Origin: an uncultured Devosia sp.
Lineage (GTDB): Bacteria; Pseudomonadota; Alphaproteobacteria; Rhizobiales; Devosiaceae
NCBI GenBank assembly: GCA_946480655.1
Contig: CAMLKN010000043.1
Location: 1 to 13,343, forward strand
Length of the DNA: 13,343 nt
Reading direction: 5' to 3'
Shown here: piece after piece, positions 4,792 through 12,576 of the stretch
Layout: each line of letters starts with the position of its first letter
Numbering within the stretch: position 1 is the stretch's first letter
Translations under genes and position numbers: made by a program
The notes under the pieces: model-generated
Told to the model about the DNA's origin: nothing
Seen by the model: the letters and a program-made list of their open reading frames with translations, nothing else
The model's database searches: none

Positions 4792-6393
4792 ATGAAGAAA
4801 CTGCTTCTGGGCGCCACCGCGCTCACGCTCTGCGCCGGATTTTCAACGGCAGCACATGCCGAATTCACGCTGAATATCCTGCACATCAACGACTTCCACT
4901 CCCGCTTCGACCCCATTACTGGCACCGACTCCAACTGCGACGCGGAAACCGACGCGGCCGGCGAGTGTTTCGGTGGCATTGCCCGCCTCAAGACCATCAT
5001 CGATGACACGCGTGCCAAATATGAGAGCGGCAATTCGCTGCTGCTGTCGGCAGGCGACAACTTCCAGGGCTCGCTCTACTACACCACCTACAAGTCCAAG
5101 GTCGTTTCAGACTTCTTCAACCAGATGGGCTTTGACGTGGTCGCCACCGGCAACCACGAGTTTGACGATGGCCCGGAAGAATTCATGAAGTTCATCGAGG
5201 CGGCCGAGTTCCCGATCATCGGCGGAAACTTCGACGTCACGCGTGATGAGAACCTCGCCGGCAAGATAAAGGGATCCATTGTCCTCGAAGTGGGCGGCGA
5301 AAAGATCGGCATCATCGGCGCCACCACCGAGGACACGCCGGAAATCGCCTCGCCGGGTGACGATGTCGAGTTCCATGACATCATTCAGTATGTACGTGGT
5401 GCATCCGAGGCGCTCGACGCCGCAGGCGTGAACAAGATCATCCTCCTCAGCCATATCGGCTATAATGAAGATATGGGTGTCGCTGCGGCCCTGCCGCTGG
5501 TTGACGTTATAGTTGGTGGCCATAGCCACTCGCTGCTCGGCTCCATGGAAGGCGCCGTGGGCCCCTACCCGACCATGGTGACCAACCCCGAGGGTGTTGA
5601 GGTTCCGGTTGTTCAGGCCAACCAGTACGGCAAGTATCTGGGCGACATCGCCATCACCTGGGACGACGAAGGCAAGGTCATCAGCGCTGAAGGTCAACCG
5701 TTCCTGATCGATGCGTCGGTGACCGGCAACGAGGACTTCAAGGCCCAGTTGGCCGAACTGGCGGCGCCGATCGAAGAGACCATGAGCCAGGTCATCGGTA
5801 CGGCGACCGAGGCCATCGAAGGCTCCCGCGAAGTCTGCCGCGCCATGGAATGCTCCATGGGCAATCTTGTCGCCGACGCCATGCTTGACCGCGTTGCCGA
5901 CCAGGGCGTGACCATTGCCATCCAGAATGGCGGCGGTCTGCGGTCCTCCATCGATGCGGGCGAAATCACCATGGGCGAAGTCGTCACCGTTCTTCCCTTC
6001 TCCAACACGTTGGCGACTGTGGATCTGTCCGGCGCGGACATCATCGACGCCCTGGAAAACGGGGTCAGCGATGTCGAGAACGGGGCCGGCCGCTTCCCGC
6101 AGGTTGCGGGCCTCAAGTACACGGCTGACCTGACCAAGCCTGCCGGTGAGCGCATCAGTGAGGTATTGGTCGGATCGGGCGACAGCTTCGCTCCGATCGA
6201 CGAAGAGGCCACCTACACCATCGTCACCAACAACTACATGCGTGGTGGCGGCGACGGCTATGGCACCTTTGCCGAAGGCGACAATCCCTATGACTTCGGA
6301 CCGCCACTGGAACAGGTTCTGGCCGACTACATCGCCGAACTGGGTGGCGAATACACGCCCTACACCGATGGTCGCATCACCATCATCAAGTAG
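4792..6393 (+). CDS. Periplasmic 5'-nucleotidase / UshA-family bifunctional metallophosphatase
   Basis: The 533-residue precursor has a Sec signal peptide (residues 1-23, cleavage after AHA). The calcineurin-like metallophosphatase domain (about 24-300) carries all the dinuclear-metal motifs: NDFH (33-36), GDNFQGS (88-94), GNHEFD (120-125), SHIG (220-223) and GGHSHS (242-247). The C-terminal 5'-nucleotidase substrate domain (about 335-533) shows NGGGLR (379-384), FPQVAGLKY (435-443) and the nucleobase-binding loop TNNYMRGGGDGY (479-490). The family hydrolyses external nucleotides (AMP, UMP, UDP-sugars or NAD) to nucleosides and phosphate. ATG 4792 is chosen because it begins the signal peptide and has AAGGGA 9 bases upstream; an upstream in-frame TTG would bury the signal. 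Cysteines C49/C59 and C349/C354 may form disulfides. It is monocistronic and ends in a strong terminator. The exact substrate is undetermined. Confidence 0.93.
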   Translation: MKKLLLGATALTLCAGFSTAAHAEFTLNILHINDFHSRFDPITGTDSNCDAETDAAGECFGGIARLKTIIDDTRAKYESGNSLLLSAGDNFQGSLYYTTYKSKVVSDFFNQMGFDVVATGNHEFDDGPEEFMKFIEAAEFPIIGGNFDVTRDENLAGKIKGSIVLEVGGEKIGIIGATTEDTPEIASPGDDVEFHDIIQYVRGASEALDAAGVNKIILLSHIGYNEDMGVAAALPLVDVIVGGHSHSLLGSMEGAVGPYPTMVTNPEGVEVPVVQANQYGKYLGDIAITWDDEGKVISAEGQPFLIDASVTGNEDFKAQLAELAAPIEETMSQVIGTATEAIEGSREVCRAMECSMGNLVADAMLDRVADQGVTIAIQNGGGLRSSIDAGEITMGEVVTVLPFSNTLATVDLSGADIIDALENGVSDVENGAGRFPQVAGLKYTADLTKPAGERISEVLVGSGDSFAPIDEEATYTIVTNNYMRGGGDGYGTFAEGDNPYDFGPPLEQVLADYIAELGGEYTPYTDGRITIIK

Positions 6394-6416
6394 GTCTCGG
6401 CCATCCCACTGAGACG

Positions 6417-6442
6417 AAGGGCGCCCACTGGGCGCCCTTTTT
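6417..6442 (+). terminator. Rho-independent terminator of the 5'-nucleotidase gene
   Basis: AAGGGCGCCC-ACT-GGGCGCCCTT forms a perfect 10-bp GC-rich stem with a 3-nt loop. It is followed at once by TTT on the plus strand (a run of five Ts including the stem end), 24 bases after the stop. On the minus strand the same hairpin lies 16 bases after the stop of the small membrane protein gene, but only two Ts follow there, so it would act weakly in that direction. Confidence 0.9.
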
Positions 6443-6458
6443 GCTGGTCTTCACTTGG

Positions 6459-6710
6459 TTAGGCCCGGCGGGCCAATTGCCCCCAGGCCAACAGGATGAT
6501 GACCGCGCCAACGATGCCGCTCAGCAGGCCCACGCCGCTGTCGACGTCACCCGGCGAAATCTGCTGCCAGAGCCAGGTTGCCAGCACCGAACCGACAATG
6601 CCCAGCACCGTGGTGAGGATGAATCCCGAGGGCTTGTTATTGCCCGGCGTGATCCATTTCGCGATCAGTCCGGCCAGAAACCCGATGATGATGGCCCAGA
6701 TAATGCCCAT
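6459..6710 (-). CDS. Small YeaQ/YmgE/GlsB-family (transglycosylase-associated) membrane protein
   Basis: This 83-residue, three-helix hydrophobic protein has the family pattern MGIIWAIIIGFLAGLIAKWITPG at its start, a central helix with GFILTTVLGIVGSVLATWLW, and a final helix SGIVGAVIILLAW. It belongs to PF04226 by glycine-rich helix pattern and length. Members are inner-membrane proteins often induced under general stress; their biochemical role is not established. ATG 6710 is chosen because GGAGG lies 5 bases upstream. The in-frame ATG at 6722 overlaps that ribosome-binding site and is less likely. It is transcribed away from the secreted-protein gene and converges on the 5'-nucleotidase gene across the hairpin at 6417-6442. 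Confidence 0.88.
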   Translation of the reverse strand: MGIIWAIIIGFLAGLIAKWITPGNNKPSGFILTTVLGIVGSVLATWLWQQISPGDVDSGVGLLSGIVGAVIILLAWGQLARRA

Positions 6711-6766
6711 GCAGTCCTCCATTCACTGACATGGAAAATCGGTACTGGCTCAAGAGGTTGCAAGGT

Positions 6767-6807
6767 GCGGGTAAAACTTGATCGCCTGTTGTGATCGATT
6801 TTCCCGC
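6767..6807. repeat. Imperfect 41-bp inverted repeat in the divergent spacer
   Basis: GCGGGtAAAA (6767-6776) pairs with TTTTCCCGC (6799-6807) apart from one bulged T. A GATC pair lies inside the arms (6780-6783 and 6793-6796). It lies between the YeaQ-like gene and the secreted-protein gene, about 70 bp before the latter's ATG. It could be an operator or a 5'-leader structure; no matching known motif is recognised. Confidence 0.35.
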
Positions 6808-6876
6808 AACCATCGGGGGTGGGTGTCGTTGTGGGGCTGTTCAAGTGGGGGGCACATCCCACAAGAGGAGTTTGTC

Positions 6877-7458
6877 ATGAAGAAAACCATTATTGCCGCC
6901 TCGATTGCCGCACTGTTTGCCTCGACTGCCATGCCCGCTATTGCCGGCGGCACCGCGCTCGATCTGAATGCAGGCACAAACCTTTCGCTCGAAAGCGACC
7001 TGCTGACCGCCCAGACCGATGTGGGCGTGGACGCAGGGGTGGACGGCACCCTCGACGCCTCGGAAGAGGGCGTTGCGGTTGACGCTGGTGCCAATGTTGA
7101 CGCGAATGCGAATGCCAGTGCCAACGCCGCCGGTGACGCTGCCGACAACACTTACGGGTCGGTCATCGCCTCACTCAACAGCGACACCGCCGTGGACCTG
7201 TCGGTAGTCACCGAGGAAGCCGATATCACGGTGATTGCCCTGTCTTCCCTTAAGGGCAATGCAGACACTGAGAGCGCTGCGCTCGATACCGCCCTGTCCG
7301 CCGACGCGGAAGCGCATGCGGCTCTGCACGATCAGGTGGAAGCCAACGCCGCAATCAAGGCAAAGCTGGAAGCCGAAGGCTTCGTGGTCGAGGACGTGGT
7401 CAGCATCAAGTCCAAGGCTGATGGCTCGATCATCGTCTATGTCGATGACCGCGCCTGA
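6877..7458 (+). CDS. Secreted Ala/Asp-rich protein of unknown function
   Basis: The 193-residue precursor has a clear Sec signal peptide (residues 1-23, MKKT...AIA, cleavage before GGT). ATG 6877 is fixed by AAGAGGAG ending 6 bases upstream and by the signal peptide. Mature residues 45-90 are low-complexity and acidic (runs such as DAGANVDANANASANAAGD). From residue 91 on the sequence looks like a folded domain: NTYGSVIASLNSDTAVDLSV, a beta-like VTEEADITVIALSSLKGN, an Ala-rich amphipathic helix region (133-168), and a closing KADGSIIVYVDD. There is no cysteine, transmembrane segment or enzyme motif. Similar proteins exist in rhizobia-like bacteria as I recall, but no function is known to me. 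It is monocistronic with its own terminator and a good ribosome site, so it may be well expressed. A periplasmic structural or ion-binding role would be a guess. Confidence 0.85.
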   Translation: MKKTIIAASIAALFASTAMPAIAGGTALDLNAGTNLSLESDLLTAQTDVGVDAGVDGTLDASEEGVAVDAGANVDANANASANAAGDAADNTYGSVIASLNSDTAVDLSVVTEEADITVIALSSLKGNADTESAALDTALSADAEAHAALHDQVEANAAIKAKLEAEGFVVEDVVSIKSKADGSIIVYVDDRA

Positions 7459-7475
7459 TAAGGCGAGCCATGCAG

Positions 7476-7502
7476 AAAGGCCCCGGCATTGCCGGGGCCT
7501 TT
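7476..7502. terminator. Bidirectional rho-independent terminator between the secreted-protein gene and thuB
   Basis: AAAGGCCCCGGC-ATT-GCCGGGGCCTTT is a perfect 12-bp stem with a 3-nt loop, 17 bases past the secreted-protein stop. T-ended on both strands, it also sits 16 bases after the thuB stop and can close the thu operon on the minus strand. Confidence 0.9.
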
Positions 7503-7518
7503 GGTGTTTCCACTGGGG

Positions 7519-8562
7519 CTAGAGCTTGTGCTCCATCCTGTCTCGATCAGTGACCGTGGCCAAGTCGAGAACCTTCTGGATGTTGGTGGCGTGGCGGAAG
7601 CTCGGTTCCAGATTCTGCCCATTGCGGCAGGCCTCGACGAACCGCATGTAATTGGTCGGCACCGGCTCAACCTCGACCTCCGTCCAGGTGCCCGTTTCGG
7701 CATCCGCCCCAAGGCAAGTGAAGAGCTTGGACCAGTCGTGGCGATGCTGGACCTCGACCGACCCTTTCTCGCCATACACGCGCAGACGCAATTCGTTGAA
7801 ATGCCCGGTTGCCCAGCGAGAGGCATGAACCACGCCAAGCGCACCGTTTTCGAGCTGCGCCGTCATGGCAAAGCTGTCATTGGCATCCAGGTCATACTCA
7901 CCGATCTTGTTGCCCGGTGCCTTGTCGAACGTCTCCAGGCGGCAGAAGACCTTCGAAAAGTCGCTGCCCGCGCCATAGGCGGCGAAGTCCAGGATATGGA
8001 CGCCGATATCGCCCAGCACGCCGTTTGAGCCGTGCTTCTTGCTGAGGCGCCAAAGCCACTGGCTCTCCGTGCGCCAGTCACCCCAGGCCTTGCTGACCAG
8101 CCAGCTCTGCAGGTAGCTCGCTTCGAAATGCTTGACCGTGCCAACCTGGCCGGACTGGACGATCTCGCGGGCCTTCTGCAGCTGTGCCACATTGCGATAG
8201 GTGAGGTTGACCATGTTGATGAGACCCAGGCGCTCGGCAGTCTCGGTCATTTCCATGGCGCGCGCGTGGTCGGTCGCGAGAGGCTTTTCGCAGAACACAT
8301 GCTTTCCCGCCGCCAACGCTGCCATTGTGGTGGGGTAGTGGACGCTGTCTGGCGTCACATTGGCCACCGCGTCAAACTGGCCCCAGGCAATGGCCGCGTC
8401 GAGCGACCCGAAACCGCGCTCGATATTGTGCGCGGAACAGAACGCCTCGACCCGGGCGGGATCGACGTCGACGCCACCCACAAGGGTCACGCCCTCAATA
8501 GCTGCAAAGTGCTTGGCATGCGTATTGGCCATGCCGCCGGTACCCAGAATGAGGATACGCAT
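7519..8562 (-). CDS. thuB: ThuB: Gfo/Idh/MocA-family NAD(P)-dependent sugar oxidoreductase
   Basis: The protein has 347 residues from ATG 8562. The N-terminal Rossmann fold starts with ILILGTGGMANTHAKHF (3-19), followed by the strand-end acidic residue in GGVDVDPAR. The family EKP motif (CEKPLA, 91-96) carries the lysine used in catalysis or nucleotide binding. The C-terminal domain has GVLGDIGVHILDFA (181-194), with the conserved Asp/His pair. In rhizobia ThuB, working with ThuA, converts imported trehalose, maltitol and sucrose isomers to 3-keto sugars. Here it is the last gene of the thu operon, as in Sinorhizobium. Start choice: an upstream in-frame ATG at 8586 adds MAAKELQE and has AAAGG five bases before it. 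I prefer 8562 because the Rossmann strand normally begins at once and the extra codons include rarely used ones, but this is not certain. Confidence 0.92.
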   Translation of the reverse strand: MRILILGTGGMANTHAKHFAAIEGVTLVGGVDVDPARVEAFCSAHNIERGFGSLDAAIAWGQFDAVANVTPDSVHYPTTMAALAAGKHVFCEKPLATDHARAMEMTETAERLGLINMVNLTYRNVAQLQKAREIVQSGQVGTVKHFEASYLQSWLVSKAWGDWRTESQWLWRLSKKHGSNGVLGDIGVHILDFAAYGAGSDFSKVFCRLETFDKAPGNKIGEYDLDANDSFAMTAQLENGALGVVHASRWATGHFNELRLRVYGEKGSVEVQHRHDWSKLFTCLGADAETGTWTEVEVEPVPTNYMRFVEACRNGQNLEPSFRHATNIQKVLDLATVTDRDRMEHKL

Positions 8563-8641
8563 TTCTTGAAGTTCCTTGGCCGCCATTGCGGCCTTTACAG
8601 TTTCGGTTGACCGCAGGACAGGGGCCGTCCTCGGGTATGAT

Positions 8642-8672
8642 CCGGCGCCACGGCAAGTGGCCGTGACGCCGG
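8642..8672 (-). repeat. Intergenic hairpin between thuA and thuB
   Basis: Read on the minus strand, CCGGCGTCACGGC and GCCGTGGCGCCGG pair over 13 bp with one G-U wobble and a 5-nt loop. It begins 14 bases after the thuA stop. No T-run follows, so it probably stabilises the upstream mRNA or attenuates rather than fully terminating before thuB. Confidence 0.65.
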
Positions 8673-8685
8673 AAAGGTGCGTGGC

Positions 8686-9474
8686 TTACTTCTTGACTTC
8701 GCCAGCGTGATCGGCGGCCGAAAGCTTGGCCCCACGCTCTTCGATCTTCTCGATGGCCTCGCCGACTGGCGTGTTGGGCGCCTTCATCAGGTGCGCGTGC
8801 CGGTCGCCCTGATAGGCCCAGTTGACTGCATTGCGCAGGACCTGGCCGACATTGGCGTCGTGATAGGTCGGATAGGTTTCGTGACCCGGGCGGAAGTAGA
8901 AGATGTTGCCGGCGCCACGACGATAGGTCAGGCCCGAACGGAAAACCTCGCCACCCTGGAACCAGGAGACGAACACGGTCTCGAGCGGCTCGGGCACGGT
9001 GAAGGGCTCGCCGTACATTTCTTCATATTCAAGCTCGAAATAGGCCGGGAGACCCTTGGCAATCGGATGGCCGGGATTGACCACCCACAGGCGCTCGCGC
9101 TCGCCCGCTTCGCGCCAGTGCAGGTTGGCCGGCGAACCCATCAGGCCCTTGAAGACTTTCGAGTGGTGGCCCGAATGGAGCACGATCAGGCCCATGCCCT
9201 GCCAGACATGTTCCATGACGCGCTTGACGACCACATCATCGACCTTGTCGTGCGCCGCGTGGCCCCACCAGACCAGCACATCCGTTTCGCTCAAAGCAGC
9301 TTCCGTGCAGCCATGCTCCGGTTCCTGCAAAGTCGTGGTCTTGACCGAGATATTGGCATCCTGCCTCAGCAAGGCGGCAATCTGGTTGTGCATCCCGTTG
9401 GGATAGTTCTCGGCCACGACCTTGTTCTTCTGTTCGTGGACATTCTCGCCCCAAACAAGTGTTCGGATCGGCAT
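8686..9474 (-). CDS. thuA: ThuA: trehalose/disaccharide utilisation protein (GATase1-like fold)
   Basis: The protein has 262 residues, the usual ThuA length. It begins [15 protein letters not shown], and the conserved blocks follow in order: [16 protein letters not shown] (65-80), [19 protein letters not shown] (95-113), [21 protein letters not shown] (118-138), the acidic [10 protein letters not shown] (149-158), and [21 protein letters not shown] (185-205). ATG 9474 is chosen because AGGAGA lies just upstream; a longer reading to 9537 has no such site. In Sinorhizobium and Agrobacterium ThuA acts with the oxidoreductase ThuB on imported disaccharides through their 3-keto derivatives; its individual reaction is less certain. 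It lies between thuK and thuB, flanked by spacers that contain hairpins, so it may be expressed at a different level from the transporter genes. Confidence 0.93.
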   Translation of the reverse strand: MPIRTLVWGENVHEQKNKVVAENYPNGMHNQIAALLRQDANISVKTTTLQEPEHGCTEAALSETDVLVWWGHAAHDKVDDVVVKRVMEHVWQGMGLIVLHSGHHSKVFKGLMGSPANLHWREAGERERLWVVNPGHPIAKGLPAYFELEYEEMYGEPFTVPEPLETVFVSWFQGGEVFRSGLTYRRGAGNIFYFRPGHETYPTYHDANVGQVLRNAVNWAYQGDRHAHLMKAPNTPVGEAIEKIEERGAKLSAADHAGEVKK

Positions 9475-9546
9475 GATGGTCTCCTGGTAATCGGATCCGG
9501 CTGGGAGGCACCGGACGAATTGTGGTTTCTGCGTCATCCCTGTGAA

Positions 9547-9583
9547 ACCGGGAACCTCCGTCTATTCAACTGAGGTTCCCGGT
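9547..9583 (-). repeat. Intergenic hairpin between thuK and thuA
   Basis: The perfect 12-bp arms ACCGGGAACCTC (9547-9558) and GAGGTTCCCGGT (9572-9583) enclose a 13-nt loop. On the minus strand it is followed only by TTTCAC, too short a T-run for an efficient terminator. A weaker stem, CGGTGAcGCC-TTGG-GGCcTCACCG (9606-9629), lies between it and the thuK stop. Partial termination, mRNA protection or a processing site is plausible. Confidence 0.65.
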
Positions 9584-9641
9584 GGAGGGAAGAGACTGGT
9601 TGAAGCGGTGACGCCTTGGGGCCTCACCGTTGGGAGTTGCG

Positions 9642-10646
9642 TCAGCGGATCGGCTTGCCGCTGGCATCGAAGCGGTGGATTTTGTCGTCCATGGGCGAAA
9701 CGCGCAGCTTGGTGCCGCTATGGTAGCTGGCGGCCCCTTCAAGGCGCACCACTACCGGCTCTTCCTGACCCATCTCGAGATAGACGTAGGCGTCCGCACC
9801 CAGGTTCTCGGTGTGGATCACCTCGCCCTCCCAGATGCCATCGGACTTGATGAGCATGTGCTCTCCGCGAATGCCCAGCGTGGTGCAATTGAACGCCGCC
9901 GCCTTCTCGCCGGTAATGAAGTTCATCTTGGGCGAACCAATGAAGCCGGCAACGAAAATGCTGTCGGGCTTTTCGTAGAGCTCCATAGGCGTGCCCACCT
10001 GCTCGACCAGACCGTCGCGCAGCACGCAGATGCGGTCGGCCAGTGTCATGGCTTCCACCTGGTCATGCGTCACATAGATCATGGTGACGTCGTGCATGCC
10101 CTCATGGAGCTTGGCGATCTCGATGCGGGTCGCGACGCGCAGCGCGGCATCGAGATTGGAGAGCGGCTCGTCGAAGAGGAAGACTTTCGGATCGCGGGTG
10201 ATGGCGCGACCAATGGCGACACGCTGCCGCTGGCCACCGGAGAGCTGCTTGGGCAGGCGATCCAGGTACTGCCGGATCTGCAGCATATCGGCTGCCTTCT
10301 CGACACGCTGGCGGATCTCGTCCTTGCTGTGTCCCTTTTCGAGCTTGAGGCCGAAAGCCATGTTCTCGTAGACGGTCATATGCGGGTAGAGCGCATAGGA
10401 CTGGAACACCATGGCAATGCCGCGCTTTGACGGGGTCAAGGCATTGACCACCTTCCCGTCGAACAGCATTTCCCCCGAGGTAATGTCTTCAAGGCCAGAG
10501 ATCAGGCGCAGGAGCGTGGACTTGCCGCAGCCCGATGGGCCGACAAAGACCATGAACTCACCCTTGCGGACTTCCAGGTCGACGCCCTTGATGACGTTTA
10601 CGGCGCCGAAGGACTTGCGGATATTGCGAAGTTCGATTGCTGCCAT
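9642..10646 (-). CDS. thuK: ThuK: ABC transporter ATPase (MalK/UgpC type) for disaccharides
   Basis: This 334-residue nucleotide-binding subunit has Walker A GPSGCGKST (36-44), the Q-loop at Q82 (VFQSYALYPHM), signature LSGGQRQRVAIGRA (135-148), Walker B VFLFDEPLSNLDA (155-167) and H-loop H194 (YVTHDQVEAMTLADRI). The C-terminal third (from about 235) is the MalK-type regulatory TOBE/OB region, slightly shorter than in E. coli MalK. It energises sugar uptake by binding the EAA loops of ThuF and ThuG at the inner membrane. ATG 10646 has AGGAGT 8 bases upstream and follows the thuG stop by 14 bp, so the two are in one operon. The gap of 167 bp to thuA contains two hairpins. Confidence 0.95.
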   Translation of the reverse strand: MAAIELRNIRKSFGAVNVIKGVDLEVRKGEFMVFVGPSGCGKSTLLRLISGLEDITSGEMLFDGKVVNALTPSKRGIAMVFQSYALYPHMTVYENMAFGLKLEKGHSKDEIRQRVEKAADMLQIRQYLDRLPKQLSGGQRQRVAIGRAITRDPKVFLFDEPLSNLDAALRVATRIEIAKLHEGMHDVTMIYVTHDQVEAMTLADRICVLRDGLVEQVGTPMELYEKPDSIFVAGFIGSPKMNFITGEKAAAFNCTTLGIRGEHMLIKSDGIWEGEVIHTENLGADAYVYLEMGQEEPVVVRLEGAASYHSGTKLRVSPMDDKIHRFDASGKPIR

Positions 10647-10660
10647 TTGGCGTTACTCCT

Positions 10661-11506
10661 TTAGCCCTTCACACCGCCGGCCGTGAGGCCGGAAACGATC
10701 TTGCGCTGGAAGATGAGCACCAGTGCCACCAGTGGCACGGTCACGATGACCGAGGCAGCCATGATGATGCCCCAGGGAATTTCATATTGCGATCCGCCCG
10801 AAAGCAGCGCGATGGCTACTGGCACGGTGCGGGTTTCGTTGGAGACCGTGAAGGTCAGCGCGAACAGGAACTCGTTCCAGGCCGCGATGAAGGCCAATAG
10901 GCCGGTGGTCACCAGAGCCGGCCACATCAGTGGCATGAAGACCTGCGTAATGATGACCCAAGGCGTCGCTCCATCGACAATGGCCGCCTCTTCGATCTCG
11001 ATGGGCAGGTCGCGCATGAAGGTGGTCAAGACCCATACGGTGAACGGCAGGGTGAAGATCGTATAGGCGAAGATCAGTGCCCATGGCGTATTGTAGATAC
11101 CGAGGAAACGGATCACCTCGAACAGACCCGCCAGCACCGCGATCTGCGGGAACATCGAAACGGCCAGGATCGTCATCAGCAGCAATCCCCTGCCCCGGAA
11201 GCGCACGCGGCTCAAGGCAAAGGACGCCGTGATGGCCAGGAACAGCGCCAGGATCACCGTCAGCGATGCCACGAAAATCGAGTTCAAAAGGTTGCGCGGG
11301 AAGGCGCCCTGGCTGAACACCTGCCGGAAATTGTCGAGGCTGAAGGAGGTCGGCCAATAGGTGACACGGAACAGGTCAGTGCCCGATTTCAAGCTGGTCA
11401 GGATCGCGTAGTAGAACGGAAAGACCGACACCACGACGATAAAGATCACCAGCGCGTAGAAGAGCACCGACTTGGTCAGCTTCCAGTAGTCCAGAGTCGC
11501 GCCCAT
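10661..11506 (-). CDS. thuG: ThuG: ABC sugar transporter permease (MalG-like)
   Basis: This 281-residue inner-membrane permease has six predicted helices (near 14-36, 76-100, 108-132, 140-162, 195-216 and 245-266). The cytoplasmic EAA loop that docks the ATPase is EEAAIVDGATPWVIITQVFMPLMWPAL (172-198). The short N-terminus and the end QRKIVSGLTAGGVKG are typical of the MalG/UgpE side of CUT1 sugar importers. The start ATG overlaps the thuF stop by one base (TGATG), so the two permeases should be made in equal amounts. ThuK follows after 14 bp. Substrate assignment (trehalose, maltitol, sucrose isomers) rests on the conserved thuEFGKAB order, not on permease sequence alone. Confidence 0.94.
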   Translation of the reverse strand: MGATLDYWKLTKSVLFYALVIFIVVVSVFPFYYAILTSLKSGTDLFRVTYWPTSFSLDNFRQVFSQGAFPRNLLNSIFVASLTVILALFLAITASFALSRVRFRGRGLLLMTILAVSMFPQIAVLAGLFEVIRFLGIYNTPWALIFAYTIFTLPFTVWVLTTFMRDLPIEIEEAAIVDGATPWVIITQVFMPLMWPALVTTGLLAFIAAWNEFLFALTFTVSNETRTVPVAIALLSGGSQYEIPWGIIMAASVIVTVPLVALVLIFQRKIVSGLTAGGVKG

Positions 11507-12486
11507 CAGCGGTCTCCCCCTTCGAAATTGACCTTACCCAGCCAGATATAGAGGATGGTGAAGATCGCGATCATCAGGAACAGCAGGGTCGACTGTGTCG
11601 AACCCTCGGCGAAATTGTTGAACTGGAACAGGTTCTCCTGCGCCAGAACCGACATGGTCTTGGTGGAGGAGGAGTTGGGCGTCAGCACGTAGATGAGATC
11701 GAAAATGCGCAGCGCGTCCAGCACGCGGAAGATGATTGCGACCATCAGCGCCGGACGCACCAGCGGCAGGGTAATCTTGAAGAACTGCTTGACCGGGTGA
11801 ATGCCGTCGATCTCGGCCGCCTCATAGATGTCCTTGGGGATCATCTGCAGGCCGGCCAGGATGAGAAGCGCCATGAAGGGCGTCGTTTTCCAGATGTCGA
11901 CGATCAGCACCGCAGTCATGGCCGTGTCGGCAGAGGCGGTCCAGGCCACGGGAGCGGACAGAAGCCCCAGTTTCATGCCCAGGTCATTGATGATGCCAAA
12001 CTGGTCGTTGAGCATCCAGCTCCACATGCGGGCGGACACGATGGTCGGGATGGCCCAGGGGATCAAAATGGCGGCACGGACAATGCCGCGACCCTTGAAC
12101 TCGGCATTGAGCACGAGCGCCACGATCATGCCGAGCACGGTCTCCCACAGGACAGACCAGAAGGCGAAGCGGACGGTGTTCCAAACCGCATTCCACCAGC
12201 CGGGATCGGCCAGCACGCCGCGATAGCGTACGGTGCCGCTCTCCAGCACTTGCCAGCGCAGGTAGTTGCCGAAGCCGACCCACTCGGCGCCGTAGAGGTC
12301 ATTGAGGGTGACGTCGGTAAAGGAGAACCAGATCGAGCGCAGTAGTGGCCACCCGGCCACGACGGCGAGCGCGATCAGCATGGGGACGAGGAACCAGCGC
12401 GCCGCTCGCACACGTTGCTGCAATAGTTCCGATTTGATCCTCGGTGTCGCGGGTTGAACCACAGACGCCATTGCGTCGGTTGCCAT
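11506..12486 (-). CDS. thuF: ThuF: ABC sugar transporter permease (MalF-like)
   Basis: This 326-residue permease has helices near 31-50, 104-127, 138-155, 189-210, 246-268 and 300-316. A large periplasmic segment (about 56-103) follows the first helix, and the EAA loop is YEAAEIDGIHPVKQFFKITLPLVRP (221-245). With ThuG it forms the membrane channel that receives sugar from ThuE. ATG 12486 is supported by GGAGG five bases upstream (GGGAGGAGGCGAGC before ATG). An ATG five codons on would still keep all helices. The 90-bp spacer to thuE holds a strong hairpin, so ThuF and later genes are probably expressed below the binding protein. Its stop shares one base with the thuG start. Confidence 0.94.
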   Translation of the reverse strand: MATDAMASVVQPATPRIKSELLQQRVRAARWFLVPMLIALAVVAGWPLLRSIWFSFTDVTLNDLYGAEWVGFGNYLRWQVLESGTVRYRGVLADPGWWNAVWNTVRFAFWSVLWETVLGMIVALVLNAEFKGRGIVRAAILIPWAIPTIVSARMWSWMLNDQFGIINDLGMKLGLLSAPVAWTASADTAMTAVLIVDIWKTTPFMALLILAGLQMIPKDIYEAAEIDGIHPVKQFFKITLPLVRPALMVAIIFRVLDALRIFDLIYVLTPNSSSTKTMSVLAQENLFQFNNFAEGSTQSTLLFLMIAIFTILYIWLGKVNFEGGDR

Positions 12487-12524
12487 GCTCGCCTCCTCCC
12501 TGTTTTGTATTCAGTATTGCGCGA

Positions 12525-12556
12525 AGTGGGCGGCCGGGAAACCCCGGCCGCCCACT
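12525..12556 (-). repeat. Strong hairpin between thuE and thuF
   Basis: AGTGGGCGGCCGGG (12525-12538) and CCCGGCCGCCCACT (12543-12556) are perfect 14-bp inverted copies around a 4-nt loop. On the minus strand the stem begins 21 bases after the thuE stop and is followed by TCGCGC, not a T-run. Such stems after the binding-protein gene of ABC operons commonly protect upstream mRNA from 3' decay or terminate partially, raising binding protein over permease. Confidence 0.8.
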
Positions 12557-12576
12557 CACAAGGCCGCCGGGAGGAC

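Noticed and set aside
6417..6442. Equal use of this terminator by the YeaQ-like gene on the minus strand
   Set aside because: The minus-strand tail is CCCTTCGTC with only two Ts, so strong termination in that direction is not supported.
8677..9573. Plus-strand 298-codon open frame
   Set aside because: It mirrors thuA almost exactly. Long antisense frames are common in GC-rich codon use, and the thuA frame has conserved motifs and a good ribosome site.
12525..12556. thuE-thuF hairpin as an ordinary rho-independent terminator
   Set aside because: No T-run follows on the minus strand and the operon continues with a good thuF ribosome site, so it is listed as a hairpin only.
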